Source: Planctomyces sp. SH-PL62
GTDB lineage: Bacteria; Planctomycetota; Planctomycetia; Planctomycetales; Planctomycetaceae
Direction: 5' to 3'
Length of the DNA stretch: 64,000 nt
NCBI GenBank assembly: GCA_945893045.1
Contig: CAMDEA010000011.1
Location: forward strand, 18,984 to 82,983
Shown here: positions 54,824-63,909 of the stretch, one piece after another
Layout of the letters: each line of letters starts with the position of its first letter
Position numbering within the stretch: position 1 is the stretch's first letter
Position numbers and translations under genes: made by a program
Notes under the pieces: generated by a model
Told to the model about the DNA's origin: nothing
Database searches by the model: none
What the model saw: the letters and a program-made list of their open reading frames with translations, nothing else

Positions 54824-56266
54824 ATGCGACTGATTACCTGTTTGATCGTGTTGGCATCGTGCTGCCCGGTACTCGCAGACGAAAAACCTGTCAGCGAGTT
54901 AGAGAAGCTGCAAGCCGACGCCGTCGAGGCGCGCAAGGCCGCCGCGGCCGATCCGACCATTAAGAGCGTCGCATCGAAGCCAGTGGCGGCATACCTCATC
55001 GAACAGAAGCGGCGGCGGCTGAGCAGCATTGCCGGCTTGCGACAACGGATTGAAAAACTCCACGCGGAGAAGAGCGGGGAGAATCTTCTTCCGGTTCTCA
55101 AAGAGCAGCTCGCCGAACTCGAGCGCAAGCCGCTCGAACAAATCAGCTTTGATTCGGCCTATGGCTATCCACCCACTACGGGGTTGGTGGGATATTCCAA
55201 GAAGGTGCGCTTGATCGAGAACACCAAAGAAGGCAAGTCGGTCATCCTGGTTGATGGCACGGCGTTGGTGATCGAAGGACTGGGAACCAGTCAGTACCCC
55301 AGCGGCAAGTTTTTCAATGTCGAGAAAGCGATTCTGATCGGCGTTCAAGGTCCGGACCAATTGTTCCAAGGGACCATGAAGAAGTCATACGCGGCGACGT
55401 TGGTGGATTTGGAAGCGGTGCTGAAGGTTCCCAATCGTCCGAAGGTGCCGGGCACGCTGCGCCTGAATCTCCGCGAGCGGCGCGATGAGCCGGCCGCCGG
55501 GCTGAAGGTCATTGAACGCAGCGTCGAGTGGCAGGTGGCCGAGACGGCCATCATCGTCTGCGACATGTGGGACAATCATCACTGCAAGATCGCCGCCCAG
55601 CGGGTTGGCGTCATGGCTCCACGAATGAATCAAGTGCTGACGGCGGCTCGCGACCGCGGCGTCATGATCATTCATGCTCCCAGCGAGACTATGAATGTCT
55701 ATGCGGGCACTCTCTTCCGTAATCGCATGGAGCGGGCCAAGCCGGCACCGTCGCCGGTGCCGATCGAACGGCGATACGTTCGCGACCCGAAGCACGAGCC
55801 AGCGACGCTGCCGGTTGATACGCAACTCGACTGTGACGATGCCGAACTCGGCCCAGTCGTGCGTTTCCACACTCGGCAACATGCGGGTCTCGACATCATC
55901 GGCTTTGACGGTATCAGCGACAGCGGCCAGGAGATCTACAACTTCTGCCAGCAGGAAGGGATCAAGAACCTTGTCCTGATGGGCGTGCATACGAATTACT
56001 GCATCGTTAACCGTTCGTTCGGAATTCGTCAGATGGCGCGAGTCGGCATGAACGTCGTCTTGGCTCGCGACTTGACCGACGCTCTGTACGACCCGCGCGA
56101 GCCGCCGTTTGTCAGTCACGCGCGCGGCACCGAAATCGTCGTCGAACACATTGAAAAGTATTTGTGTCCGTCGATCCTGAGTGTGGACCTGACGCACGTC
56201 GTGCCCGGGTCCGACGGGTCGGTTGTGGAAAAGCCGAAGATTCGTCCCGTGAGCGATTCGCAGTGA
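54824..56266 (+). CDS. Secreted isochorismatase-like cysteine hydrolase with long N-terminal region
   Basis: 480 residues; signal peptide LITCLIVLASCCPVLA. Residues 20-105 are charged and helical (coiled-coil-like), then an Ig- or beta-rich region to about 235. The isochorismatase-like fold follows: IIVCDMWDNHHC (Asp247), LMGVHTNYCIVNRSFG (Cys393 nucleophile) with a conserved ARDLTDALYDP block. Family members hydrolyse amides or related bonds. It is upstream of a CocE-type hydrolase in the same direction, which may be co-transcribed. Confidence 0.75.
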   Translation: MRLITCLIVLASCCPVLADEKPVSELEKLQADAVEARKAAAADPTIKSVASKPVAAYLIEQKRRRLSSIAGLRQRIEKLHAEKSGENLLPVLKEQLAELERKPLEQISFDSAYGYPPTTGLVGYSKKVRLIENTKEGKSVILVDGTALVIEGLGTSQYPSGKFFNVEKAILIGVQGPDQLFQGTMKKSYAATLVDLEAVLKVPNRPKVPGTLRLNLRERRDEPAAGLKVIERSVEWQVAETAIIVCDMWDNHHCKIAAQRVGVMAPRMNQVLTAARDRGVMIIHAPSETMNVYAGTLFRNRMERAKPAPSPVPIERRYVRDPKHEPATLPVDTQLDCDDAELGPVVRFHTRQHAGLDIIGFDGISDSGQEIYNFCQQEGIKNLVLMGVHTNYCIVNRSFGIRQMARVGMNVVLARDLTDALYDPREPPFVSHARGTEIVVEHIEKYLCPSILSVDLTHVVPGSDGSVVEKPKIRPVSDSQ

Positions 56267-56272
56267 CGCGCC

Positions 56273-56336
56273 GTGGGATAGGCTTCCAGCCTGTCGAATT
56301 TTGCTCTCAGCACGACAGGCTGGAAGCCTATCCCAC
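56273..56336. repeat. REP pair, GTGG family
   Basis: GTGG plus GATAGGCT/AGCCTGTC with a TCC loop, inverted copy ending CCAC, in the gap between the two hydrolase genes. Confidence 0.8.
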
Positions 56337-56354
56337 GACTCGAAAGACCCAGCC

Positions 56355-58253
56355 ATGATGCTGCAACGCTTGGAATGTGTTCCCCATGCGATCTTCGCCG
56401 CGGTCGTTTTGCTTGGCTTGCCGGCCGACTTGTTCGCCCAAGGCGTCGAATACATCAGAGCACACTACACCAAGCACGAATACCAAATCCCCATGCGGGA
56501 CGGTGCCAGACTCTTCACGGCGGTCTACGCGCCGAAGGATACGACGCAGACGTATCCGTTGCTCATGGTCCGCACACAGTCTGGTCTGCGCCCCTACGGA
56601 CCAGATCAGTATCCCAACACGCTCATCGGTCCCTCGCCGCTGCCGCACTTTGTGACGGAGGGATACATCTTCGTCGTCCAGGATGTCCGCGGCCGTTGGA
56701 TGTCGGAAGGGACGTTCGTCAACATGCGGCCGCACAACCCGAATAAGAAAACGCCGCAAGACATCGACGAAAGCAGCGATGCGTACGACACGGTCGATTG
56801 GCTCTTGAAGAACGTGCCGAACCACAACGGCAAGGTCGGCCTGTACGGCACTTCGTATCGCGGCTTCTACGTCGCGGCCGGGTTGATCGACGCACATCCG
56901 GCGATCAAAGCGGCCTCGCCTCAGGCACCCATCGTCGATTGGTTCATGGGGGATGACTGGCACCACAACGGGGCTCTGTTTCTCGCGCACGCATTCAACT
57001 ACATGCCGATGATCGGCAAGCCGCGGCCGCAACTGATGAAGGAGCCGCACTTCAGCAAATTCGATTACGGCACGCCGGACGCCTACGACTTCTTCCTGCG
57101 GCTGGGGCCGCTGGCGAATATCGAGGCCAAGTTTTTCAAAGGGGAGGTTTCGTTCTGGGACGAATTTGTGAAGCACGGCACTTACGACGAGTTCTGGCAA
57201 GCCCGCAATCATCGGCCGCACTTGAAGAACATCCAACCGGCGGTCATGACCGTCGGAGGTTGGTTCGACGCGGAGAATCTCTTTGGAGCCTTGGAGACGC
57301 ACCAGCGACTCGAAGCCGCCAGTTCCAACGTGAACAACTTCCTGGTCATGGGGCCTTGGATTCATGGCGGTTGGAACGGCGGACAAGCCGACGGTGCGTC
57401 GCTCGGCGATGTCTCATTCGGTGCGAAGACCGCCGTCTTCTACCGTGAAAAGATCGAGTTGCCGTTTTTTGAGTTCCATCTCAAGGGCAAAGGGACATTC
57501 CAGCCGCCGAAAGCCTGGATCTTCGAAACGGGTACCAACCAGTGGCGTGAGTATGCCACTTGGCCACCCCAGAACACGCGGCCGTTGACACTTCATTTCC
57601 ACGCTCAAGGCCGACTTGTCGTTGAACCCAGCACCGCTGAGTCGGGCTTCGACGAATTCACCAGCGACCCGTCCCGGCCGGTGCCGTACATCGACAAGAT
57701 CGGCAGCGGCATGCAGACCGAGTCCATGTGCGCCGACCAGCGCTTCGCCTCGCGACGGCCGGATGTTCTCACTTACGAGACTGACGTCCTGACAAAGGAC
57801 GTCACTCTCGCGGGGCCGATCCTCGCCGACCTGCACGTCTCGACGACCGGCAGCGACTCGGACTGGATCATTAAACTGATCGACGTTTATCCCAACGATC
57901 ACCCCGACCCCAGCCCGAACCCGACTGGAGTGCGCATGGGGGGCTATCAGCAACTGGTCCGCGGCGAAGTGATGAGCGGCCGATTCCGCAACAGTTTCGA
58001 GAAGCCCGAACCGTTCACGCCCGGCAAACCCGCTGCGATCAAATTCAAGCTGCCTGACGTTTGCCACACGTTTCAAAAGGGCCACCGAATCATGGTGCAG
58101 GTTCAAAGCAGTTGGTTTCCGCTGGTGGCCCGCAATCCGCAAACGTTCGTCGACACATTCAGCGCGAAAGAGTCCGACTATCAAAGGGCGACGCATCGCG
58201 TGTATCGGTCCAAGGAACTTCCATCGCGAGTCATGGGCCAGAAGTTTCCGTGA
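56355..58253 (+). CDS. Secreted CocE/NonD-type (X-Pro dipeptidyl peptidase S15 fold) hydrolase
   Basis: 632 residues; signal peptide IFAAVVLLGLPADLFA. YQIPMRDGARLFTAVYAPKD opens the catalytic domain, LYGTSYRGFYVA holds Ser167, and VMGPWIHGGWN the probable His. The C-terminal jelly roll (TLAGPILADLHVSTTGSDSDWIIKLIDVYP) is standard for the family. It would hydrolyse esters or acyl-amino acid bonds outside the cytoplasm. Confidence 0.85.
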   Translation: MMLQRLECVPHAIFAAVVLLGLPADLFAQGVEYIRAHYTKHEYQIPMRDGARLFTAVYAPKDTTQTYPLLMVRTQSGLRPYGPDQYPNTLIGPSPLPHFVTEGYIFVVQDVRGRWMSEGTFVNMRPHNPNKKTPQDIDESSDAYDTVDWLLKNVPNHNGKVGLYGTSYRGFYVAAGLIDAHPAIKAASPQAPIVDWFMGDDWHHNGALFLAHAFNYMPMIGKPRPQLMKEPHFSKFDYGTPDAYDFFLRLGPLANIEAKFFKGEVSFWDEFVKHGTYDEFWQARNHRPHLKNIQPAVMTVGGWFDAENLFGALETHQRLEAASSNVNNFLVMGPWIHGGWNGGQADGASLGDVSFGAKTAVFYREKIELPFFEFHLKGKGTFQPPKAWIFETGTNQWREYATWPPQNTRPLTLHFHAQGRLVVEPSTAESGFDEFTSDPSRPVPYIDKIGSGMQTESMCADQRFASRRPDVLTYETDVLTKDVTLAGPILADLHVSTTGSDSDWIIKLIDVYPNDHPDPSPNPTGVRMGGYQQLVRGEVMSGRFRNSFEKPEPFTPGKPAAIKFKLPDVCHTFQKGHRIMVQVQSSWFPLVARNPQTFVDTFSAKESDYQRATHRVYRSKELPSRVMGQKFP

Positions 58254-58565
58254 GGTTTTCTGGGCCAATTCCGCCCTGGGTCGGGCAGGTTCCTCACCTA
58301 CGGAAGCGAAAGGACGGACGGTAGCGGCACTCCGCGGTCACAGTGGCTCGCCTCTGCGGTATTTCGGATGTTCGATTGTCTGCTCGTGGTGTGTCGAAGA
58401 ATCTGACTACGGACGATGTGGCGGCTTGCGTCCACTTTCGGACGGGCCTAGCATCGTCTTCCCCACGGCGTTTGTCTGGGAACTTCCGCCGTGTCTACTC
58501 GAATTGCCTCACCTCTCCTTGAGCGACTGGGTTCCGCCCGCGCTCGCAGCGTTAATGGTCGACCG

Positions 58566-59984
58566 ATGTCGTTTCAGACTCTGGATGAGTTGCGGCAGGT
58601 GTTGGTTGACCTGGAACTGGTGTCTCCCCAACAACTCGGACACGCGATCGAAGAAGTTGGTGGCATCACTCGCCAGCCCGGTCCGTTGTTGGAATCCCTG
58701 GAGCGTCAGGGGGCATTGACCACTTACCAGTTGGCCAAGCTGCAAAAGGGAGAAACCGACGGCTTGATCCTGGGGCGGTACAAGCTGTTGTACCGCAATG
58801 CGTCCGGGAGTTTTGCTCGTGTCTTTCGGGCCTGCTCGCTCGATGACGGCAAGATGATCGGCCTGAAAGTGCTGCGGCAACGCTGGGCCACTGACCCCAA
58901 CTACGTCAAGCAGTTCCACCGCGAGGCCGAGATTTGTCAGCGGCTCCGGCACAAGAATATCGTCCCGATTTACGACGTGGGCGAGGACCGCGGTGAGCAC
59001 TTTTTGACGATGGAATTCGTCGAGGGAGGCAACCTCCGCGAGTTCCTCAAGATTCGCGGTCAATGCTCACCGATCGAATCTGCTCAATGCCTGTTGGATA
59101 TGGCTGAGGGACTGGAATACGCCCTGTCCCAGGGAATGACGCACCGCGACTTCAAACTGACCAACGTGCTGATGAGTAGCGATCGAGTCGGCAAACTGGT
59201 GGACTTCGGCTTGGCTAGCGTCACTGCCGGCGACAGCGGACAGGAGGAAGGCAACCTGCGCGCCTTGGAATACGCGACACTCGAAAAGGGGACCGGAGCA
59301 CCGGATGACGATCCACGCAGCGATTTGTATTTTCTTGGCGGTGTGACGTACGAACTGCTGACCGGATCGCCGCCGTATCCCCCCACCAAAGAACGCGAAG
59401 AACGCAAGCAGCTCAGTCGTTACACGAACGTCCGCCCGATCCGGTCGATCGCTCCGAAAGTCCCGGTCGTGCTTGCGGACATCGTGGATCACCTGATGCG
59501 GGTCAATCCGAACGAGCGGTTTCAGTCACCAACCGAAGTTGTCCACGCCACTCGCAAAGCGTTTAAGGATCTCGGTGGTACTCCGCGCGGTGATACCAGC
59601 ACCGATGGCCCCAAGACCGTGCTGTGCATCGAGAATCGCCCCAAGCATCAAGACTTGTTGCGCGAGTATCTCACAAAGCTTGGTTTTCGCGTGCTGATGA
59701 TGACCGACCTGCGACGCGGACTGACTCGTCTGCAAAACAATCCCACCGACGCACTGTTGTTGATGGCGGATTCGATGACCAACGAATCTTCTGAGGGATT
59801 CCAGGAGTTGTTGCGTTGGAAGAAAGCATCGAGCACGGCGGTCGTTGTGATCTTGTCGTCTAAGCAACAGGGCTGGAAAAAGATGTTGGAGGACGCGGGC
59901 TCGACTCGTGTTCTTGTGCAACCGATCCAGCTTCGGGATGTCCGCAAAGAGCTGGAAGCGCTGCTCGGCATCACCACCGATTGA
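58566..59984 (+). CDS. Serine/threonine protein kinase fused to a degenerate receiver domain
   Basis: 472 residues from the ATG at 58566; GTG at 58491 is an alternative start, neither with a clear ribosome site. Kinase region about 70-340: Lys101 (IGLKVL), HRDFKLTNVL with Asp195 and Asn200, and DFG at Asp213. The glycine loop reads RNASGSFARVF, missing one Gly, and the usual APE segment is replaced by ALEYATLEKG. From about 347 a receiver-like fold starts (TVLCIENRPKHQDLLREYL), but the phosphoacceptor position (LLLMADSM) and the Lys (LVQPIQL) do not match. No membrane helix. The 58254-58565 gap shows no feature. Confidence 0.75.
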   Translation: MSFQTLDELRQVLVDLELVSPQQLGHAIEEVGGITRQPGPLLESLERQGALTTYQLAKLQKGETDGLILGRYKLLYRNASGSFARVFRACSLDDGKMIGLKVLRQRWATDPNYVKQFHREAEICQRLRHKNIVPIYDVGEDRGEHFLTMEFVEGGNLREFLKIRGQCSPIESAQCLLDMAEGLEYALSQGMTHRDFKLTNVLMSSDRVGKLVDFGLASVTAGDSGQEEGNLRALEYATLEKGTGAPDDDPRSDLYFLGGVTYELLTGSPPYPPTKEREERKQLSRYTNVRPIRSIAPKVPVVLADIVDHLMRVNPNERFQSPTEVVHATRKAFKDLGGTPRGDTSTDGPKTVLCIENRPKHQDLLREYLTKLGFRVLMMTDLRRGLTRLQNNPTDALLLMADSMTNESSEGFQELLRWKKASSTAVVVILSSKQQGWKKMLEDAGSTRVLVQPIQLRDVRKELEALLGITTD

Positions 59985-60056
59985 TAGCGGATTGTGCTCT
60001 CGCCGGAGGTGGGATTCGGCAAGAAGTTCACCTGGTGTCAAATTCGCGCGCGGGCC

Positions 60057-60086
60057 TTGACCCATCGGGACGGTGGCCGCTATATC
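60057..60086 (+). promoter_or_regulatory. Probable sigma-70-type promoter of tRNA-Gly
   Basis: TTGACC at 60057-60062 and TATATC at 60081-60086, 18 bp apart, 18 bp upstream of the tRNA 5' end. Confidence 0.55.
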
Positions 60087-60103
60087 CTCGCCCCGCACGA
60101 CTT

Positions 60104-60175
60104 GCGGGAGTAGCTCAGTGGTAGAGCACCACGTTGCCAACGTGGTTGTCGCGGGTTCGATCCCCGTCTCCCGCT
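60104..60175 (+). tRNA. tRNA-Gly (anticodon GCC)
   Basis: 72 nt, full cloverleaf: acceptor GCGGGAG/CTCCCGC, D arm TAGCTCAGTGGTAGAGC, anticodon stem CCACG/CGTGG with loop TTGCCAA (GCC at 60136-60138), T arm GCGGGTTCGATCCCCGT. CCA is not encoded. Confidence 0.97.
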
Positions 60176-60182
60176 CTTCCCG

Positions 60183-60211
60183 AACTGGGCTGCTGACGGT
60201 CCAGTTTTTTT
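60183..60211 (+). terminator. Rho-independent terminator after tRNA-Gly
   Basis: AACTGG and CCAGTT pair around a 12-nt loop and are followed by a run of T residues, 8 nt after the tRNA. Confidence 0.7.
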
Positions 60212-60280
60212 GTTGGCGGGCGTGCCCCGCGTTTGGAGCTAGTCGAGCATCCGCTCCGGCTCCCTTGAAGGAAACACCCC

Positions 60281-61756
60281 GTGAGTACCGTCGCCGAACC
60301 AGAACCAACCACCGCTGAATCCGCCGAAGTCCCGGCCACCGAAACCAAAGCCGAAGTCGCCGCACCCTGGCGCATGACGTTGGGTGTTGATGTCCGAGAC
60401 ATCGGCCCCTGCAAGAAGCACGTCAAAGTGAGAGTGCCGCAAGACGACATCTCGCATATCCGCAACTTCGTGCTCGACGAAATGAAGTCCAAGGCCGCCG
60501 TGCCGGGCTTCCGTCCGGGCAAGGCCCCCAAAGACATCATCGCCAAACGCTTCTCTCGCGAACTCAACGACGAGATCAAGCAGAAGGTCTTGATCGGCAG
60601 CCTCGAACAGTTGTCGCAAGACACCAACATCGAACCGATCAACGAGCCGGACCTCGACGTCGAAAACCTGACGATCCCGGATGCCGGCGACTTCGAGTAC
60701 GAATTCCAAGTCGAAGTGCGGCCGGCGTTTGACCTGCCCGCTTACGACCAAATGACCATCAAGCGTCCGACTCGCGAATCGACCGAGGCGGATGTTGACG
60801 CCGCTCAGCAGCGATTCCTCGAACAGTACGCCGAACACGTTCCCTCGGATGCCGGCGTCGAGCCGGGCGATTTCGTCAAAATCTGTGCCTCGTTCGCGTA
60901 CAAAGACGGCACGCTGCAAGACCACGCCCACTTCTCCGCTCGAGTCCGTTCGACCCTGCGATTCGAAGACGGCGAGATCATCGACTTCGACAAGCTGCTC
61001 GCAGGTGCAAAAGCCGGCGACTCGCGCGAAGCGACCATCACAATCTCCAAGGAAGCCGAGAACTTCGCCATGCGTGGCGAAAAGGTGCAGGCCACACTGA
61101 AGGTCGAAGAGGTCAATCGCGTCAAGCTGCCCGAACTGAACCGTGCGTTGTTTCAGCGAGTCGGCGTCGAAACCATTGACGAACTTCGCATCGAGATCGA
61201 GCAAGCCTTGCAACGCCAAATTCAGTACGACCAGCGGCAAGCGGTTCGCCGTCAGGTGCTCGACAAGATTACCGCTTCAGCCACGTGGGAACTGCCGGAA
61301 GACCTGGTGCTCAAGCAGGTCGAGAACGCGATGTATCGCGAAGTCCTCGAAATGCAGCAGGCCGGATACACCGAGCAGCACATCCGCGTCCGTGAGAACG
61401 AACTCCGTCAGCATCAAGTCTCGATGACTCGCCAAGCGATGAAGGAACACTTCATCCTCGACAAGATCGCCACGCAGGAGGGCATCGAAGTCAGCGAGTA
61501 TGACGTCGAAGCTGAATTGCATTACATGGCGATGTCCCGCGGCGAAAACATCCGCCGCATGCGTGCTCGCATGGAAAAGTCCGGCGTCATCGAAAACTTG
61601 GAAGCTCAAATCCGCGAGCGCAAGGCAGTCGATGTGATCCTCTCCAAAGCGGTCTTCGAGGACGTCCCGATGGAGACGCCGGATACGCTCAACGTCGAAG
61701 CCGTCGAACTCGAAGTCTGCCACAACCCCGACGAACCGATCGGGCCGAAGGCGTAA
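60281..61756 (+). CDS. tig: Trigger factor (ribosome-associated chaperone / peptidyl-prolyl isomerase)
   Basis: 491 residues. The GTG at 60281 follows AAGGA. VPGFRPGKAPKDIIAKRF is the ribosome-binding signature; a FKBP-like domain (GDFVKICASFAYKDG, AGAKAGDSREATITI) and a helical C-terminal domain follow. The first 30 residues are a Pro/Glu/Ala-rich extension not seen in E. coli. clpP and clpX, the usual neighbours, are absent. Confidence 0.95.
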   Translation: MSTVAEPEPTTAESAEVPATETKAEVAAPWRMTLGVDVRDIGPCKKHVKVRVPQDDISHIRNFVLDEMKSKAAVPGFRPGKAPKDIIAKRFSRELNDEIKQKVLIGSLEQLSQDTNIEPINEPDLDVENLTIPDAGDFEYEFQVEVRPAFDLPAYDQMTIKRPTRESTEADVDAAQQRFLEQYAEHVPSDAGVEPGDFVKICASFAYKDGTLQDHAHFSARVRSTLRFEDGEIIDFDKLLAGAKAGDSREATITISKEAENFAMRGEKVQATLKVEEVNRVKLPELNRALFQRVGVETIDELRIEIEQALQRQIQYDQRQAVRRQVLDKITASATWELPEDLVLKQVENAMYREVLEMQQAGYTEQHIRVRENELRQHQVSMTRQAMKEHFILDKIATQEGIEVSEYDVEAELHYMAMSRGENIRRMRARMEKSGVIENLEAQIRERKAVDVILSKAVFEDVPMETPDTLNVEAVELEVCHNPDEPIGPKA

Positions 61757-61760
61757 TTCC

Positions 61761-61818
61761 GTGGGGCACGTTTTCAACGTGCCCGTGATGCGGCGAGCAC
61801 GTTGAAAACGTGTTCCAC
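61761..61818. repeat. REP pair, GTGG family M
   Basis: Same arms as 1813-1882 (GTGG plus GGCACGTT/AACGTGCC), filling the tig-tadA gap and ending 12 bp before the tadA start. Confidence 0.85.
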
Positions 61819-61830
61819 GAGAGCCTCGGC

Positions 61831-62322
61831 ATGACCTTCCTCGCCGAAGACAACCCGTTGCAGCCGCACGAACGCTGGATGCGAGCCGCCCTCGAACTCG
61901 CTCGCCAAGCCTACGACGAAGGGGAAGTCCCCATCGGCGCGGTGATCGTTCACGACGGCCGCATCATCGGCGAAGGTTACAACCAGCGAGAGTCGCTCAA
62001 AGACCCAACCGCGCATGCCGAGATGATCGCCATCACTCAAGCCGCGCAATCGCTCGAATCCTGGCGGCTGCTCGATTGCACGATCTACGTCACGCTCGAA
62101 CCTTGCCCGATGTGCGCCGGAGCCATCGTGCTGGCTCGCATCCCAACGGTCATCTACGGCACGACCGATCCGAAAGCCGGAGCCTGCCACTCGCTGTTCC
62201 AGATCACCGACGACGCGCGGCTCAATCACCGAGCCGCAGTCCTCGGCGGTGTCCTGCAACCGGAATGCAAAGCGCTCCTGCAAGACTTCTTCGCCGCGCA
62301 ACGAGCACTAGGAAAAAAGTAA
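61831..62322 (+). CDS. tadA: tRNA adenosine(34) deaminase
   Basis: 163 residues from the ATG at 61831; the GTG at 61810 lies within the repeat. HAEMIA (His62, Glu64) and PCPMCAGA (Cys92, Cys95) form the zinc deaminase site. It converts A34 to inosine in tRNA-Arg(ACG). Confidence 0.92.
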   Translation: MTFLAEDNPLQPHERWMRAALELARQAYDEGEVPIGAVIVHDGRIIGEGYNQRESLKDPTAHAEMIAITQAAQSLESWRLLDCTIYVTLEPCPMCAGAIVLARIPTVIYGTTDPKAGACHSLFQITDDARLNHRAAVLGGVLQPECKALLQDFFAAQRALGKK

Positions 62323-62339
62323 GCGAGGAATCGCGAGAT

Positions 62340-63632
62340 TCAACTCAGCGACCAGCCATCCGGAAGCACGCCGCCGTTCGGCACGATCACAATGCCGTCG
62401 CGAACGTAAACGCCCTTGACGTCGCAGTTCGCATCCAAGCTGGGATGACGCTGAATCCGCACCTTCCGGCCGATCGCGCAATTCTTGTCGGCAATGACGC
62501 CGTCCAAGAGGCTGTCTGATCCGACCCCCAGATTCGGCCGCTTTTCTTGCGCGTTCGCCGTCTTCTGCGCGTCGGAGTCGTACAGATCCGCACCCATCAG
62601 GATCGAGTTGCGGATCGTCACGTTCTCGCCGATGTGGCAGCGCAAACCAATGACGCTGTTCTCGATGACCGTTCCTTTGCCAATCACACAGCCGTCAGAG
62701 ATCAGGCTGTTCGAGACCGTCGCGCCCTCGACTCGGGTTGAGGGAAGATGCCGTGCTCGCGAATAAACCGGAGCCTCTTCGTCCGCGAAATTGAACGGCG
62801 GATTGGAGGACGCGATCGCTAAATTCGCGTCGTAGAAACTGCGGATCGTGCCGACATCCTCCCAGTAGCCGTCGAACAAATGGCATTGCACTCGCCGAGC
62901 GCGAATCGACAGCGGAAAGACCTCTTTGCCGAAGTCCTGGTAGTTATTCTTCGACAGGATCTCGACTAGCACGTCGCGGTTGAAAAGATAGATGCCCATG
63001 CTGGCGAGGCACTCGCGCCCCTTGCTGGGGATCCCCTGAGAGTCGAACCACGATGGATCGGTTTGCACGAGCTTCAGTTCCTCGTCCGTCGTCGGTTTCT
63101 CCAGAAACCCCTGCACTCGCCCGGTGCCGTCGATTCGCATGATGCCGAGCGCCGACGCGGCCTCGCGATGGACCGGCAGAGCGGCGATTGTCGCGTCGGC
63201 CCGCGAATCGACGTGGGTTCGCAGCATCTGCTGGAAATTCATCCGATAGATCTGGTCGCCCGACACGACGAGGACATGCTCGATCCCCGGCTGTTCGAGA
63301 TACCGCAACTGCTTCCGCACGGCGTCGGCGGTCCCCTGATACCACGCCTCCCCTTCATTGGTCTGCTGAGCCGCCAGAATCTCAACGAATCCGCCACCAA
63401 ACCGGTCAAACGTGTACGTCTGCCGGATGTGCCGATGCAGGCTGACCGAGTTGAACTGCGTCAACAAATAGATCTGGTTGATTCCGCTGTTGATGCAGTT
63501 CGAGATCGGAATGTCGATCAGCCGAAACTTCCCTCCCAGCGGAACTGCCGGCTTCGAGCGAAACTCGGTCAGCGGAAATAGTCGCGTCCCCTTGCCACCT
63601 CCCAGAATGACGCAGACCATTTTCTTCATCAT
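62340..63632 (-). CDS. glgC: Glucose-1-phosphate adenylyltransferase
   Basis: 430 residues. ILGGGKGTRLFPLTEFRSKPAVPLGGKFRLIDIPISNC is reduced here to its key points: the GGGxGTRL nucleotide site at the N-terminus and KPAVPLGGKFRL. YQGTADAVRKQL, SGDQIYRM and DGYWEDVGTI are further glgC blocks; a left-handed beta-helix (VSNSLISDGCVIGKGTVIENS) ends the protein. It makes ADP-glucose for glycogen. Convergent with tadA, 17 bp apart; no other glg gene is here. Confidence 0.95.
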   Translation of the reverse strand: MMKKMVCVILGGGKGTRLFPLTEFRSKPAVPLGGKFRLIDIPISNCINSGINQIYLLTQFNSVSLHRHIRQTYTFDRFGGGFVEILAAQQTNEGEAWYQGTADAVRKQLRYLEQPGIEHVLVVSGDQIYRMNFQQMLRTHVDSRADATIAALPVHREAASALGIMRIDGTGRVQGFLEKPTTDEELKLVQTDPSWFDSQGIPSKGRECLASMGIYLFNRDVLVEILSKNNYQDFGKEVFPLSIRARRVQCHLFDGYWEDVGTIRSFYDANLAIASSNPPFNFADEEAPVYSRARHLPSTRVEGATVSNSLISDGCVIGKGTVIENSVIGLRCHIGENVTIRNSILMGADLYDSDAQKTANAQEKRPNLGVGSDSLLDGVIADKNCAIGRKVRIQRHPSLDANCDVKGVYVRDGIVIVPNGGVLPDGWSLS

Positions 63633-63786
63633 GTTGAAATACCTTCACCAGCCAGAGGGGCGGTCGAGCGAAGTGCCTGCCAAAGTTTTTCGGCGCTCGA
63701 CTCAGAAGACGTGAATTGTGAAGTGATTCTAAGCTGGCTGCGAATTTACTCGCCACTGATCCCGACAACTTCCTCGAAATCACACC

Positions 63787-63851
63787 GTAGACCGACTCTC
63801 CGAGTCGGGACAACACCGTCACGCATGCTCCGACTCAGAGAGTCGGGCTAC
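63787..63851. repeat. REP pair, GTAG family I
   Basis: Arms GTAG plus CCGACTC/GAGTCGG with a 3-nt loop, inverse copy ending CTAC, in the region upstream of glgC and before the SRP RNA. Confidence 0.85.
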
Positions 63852-63909
63852 GAAATCACACCTGCTTGACGAGCGACTCGCTTCCCGGATAATGCCGCCT
63901 CACCTTCGC

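Noticed and set aside
1813..63851. CRISPR arrays among the many short repeats
   Set aside because: Repeats are hairpin pairs scattered singly, with no regular direct repeat-spacer series and no cas genes.
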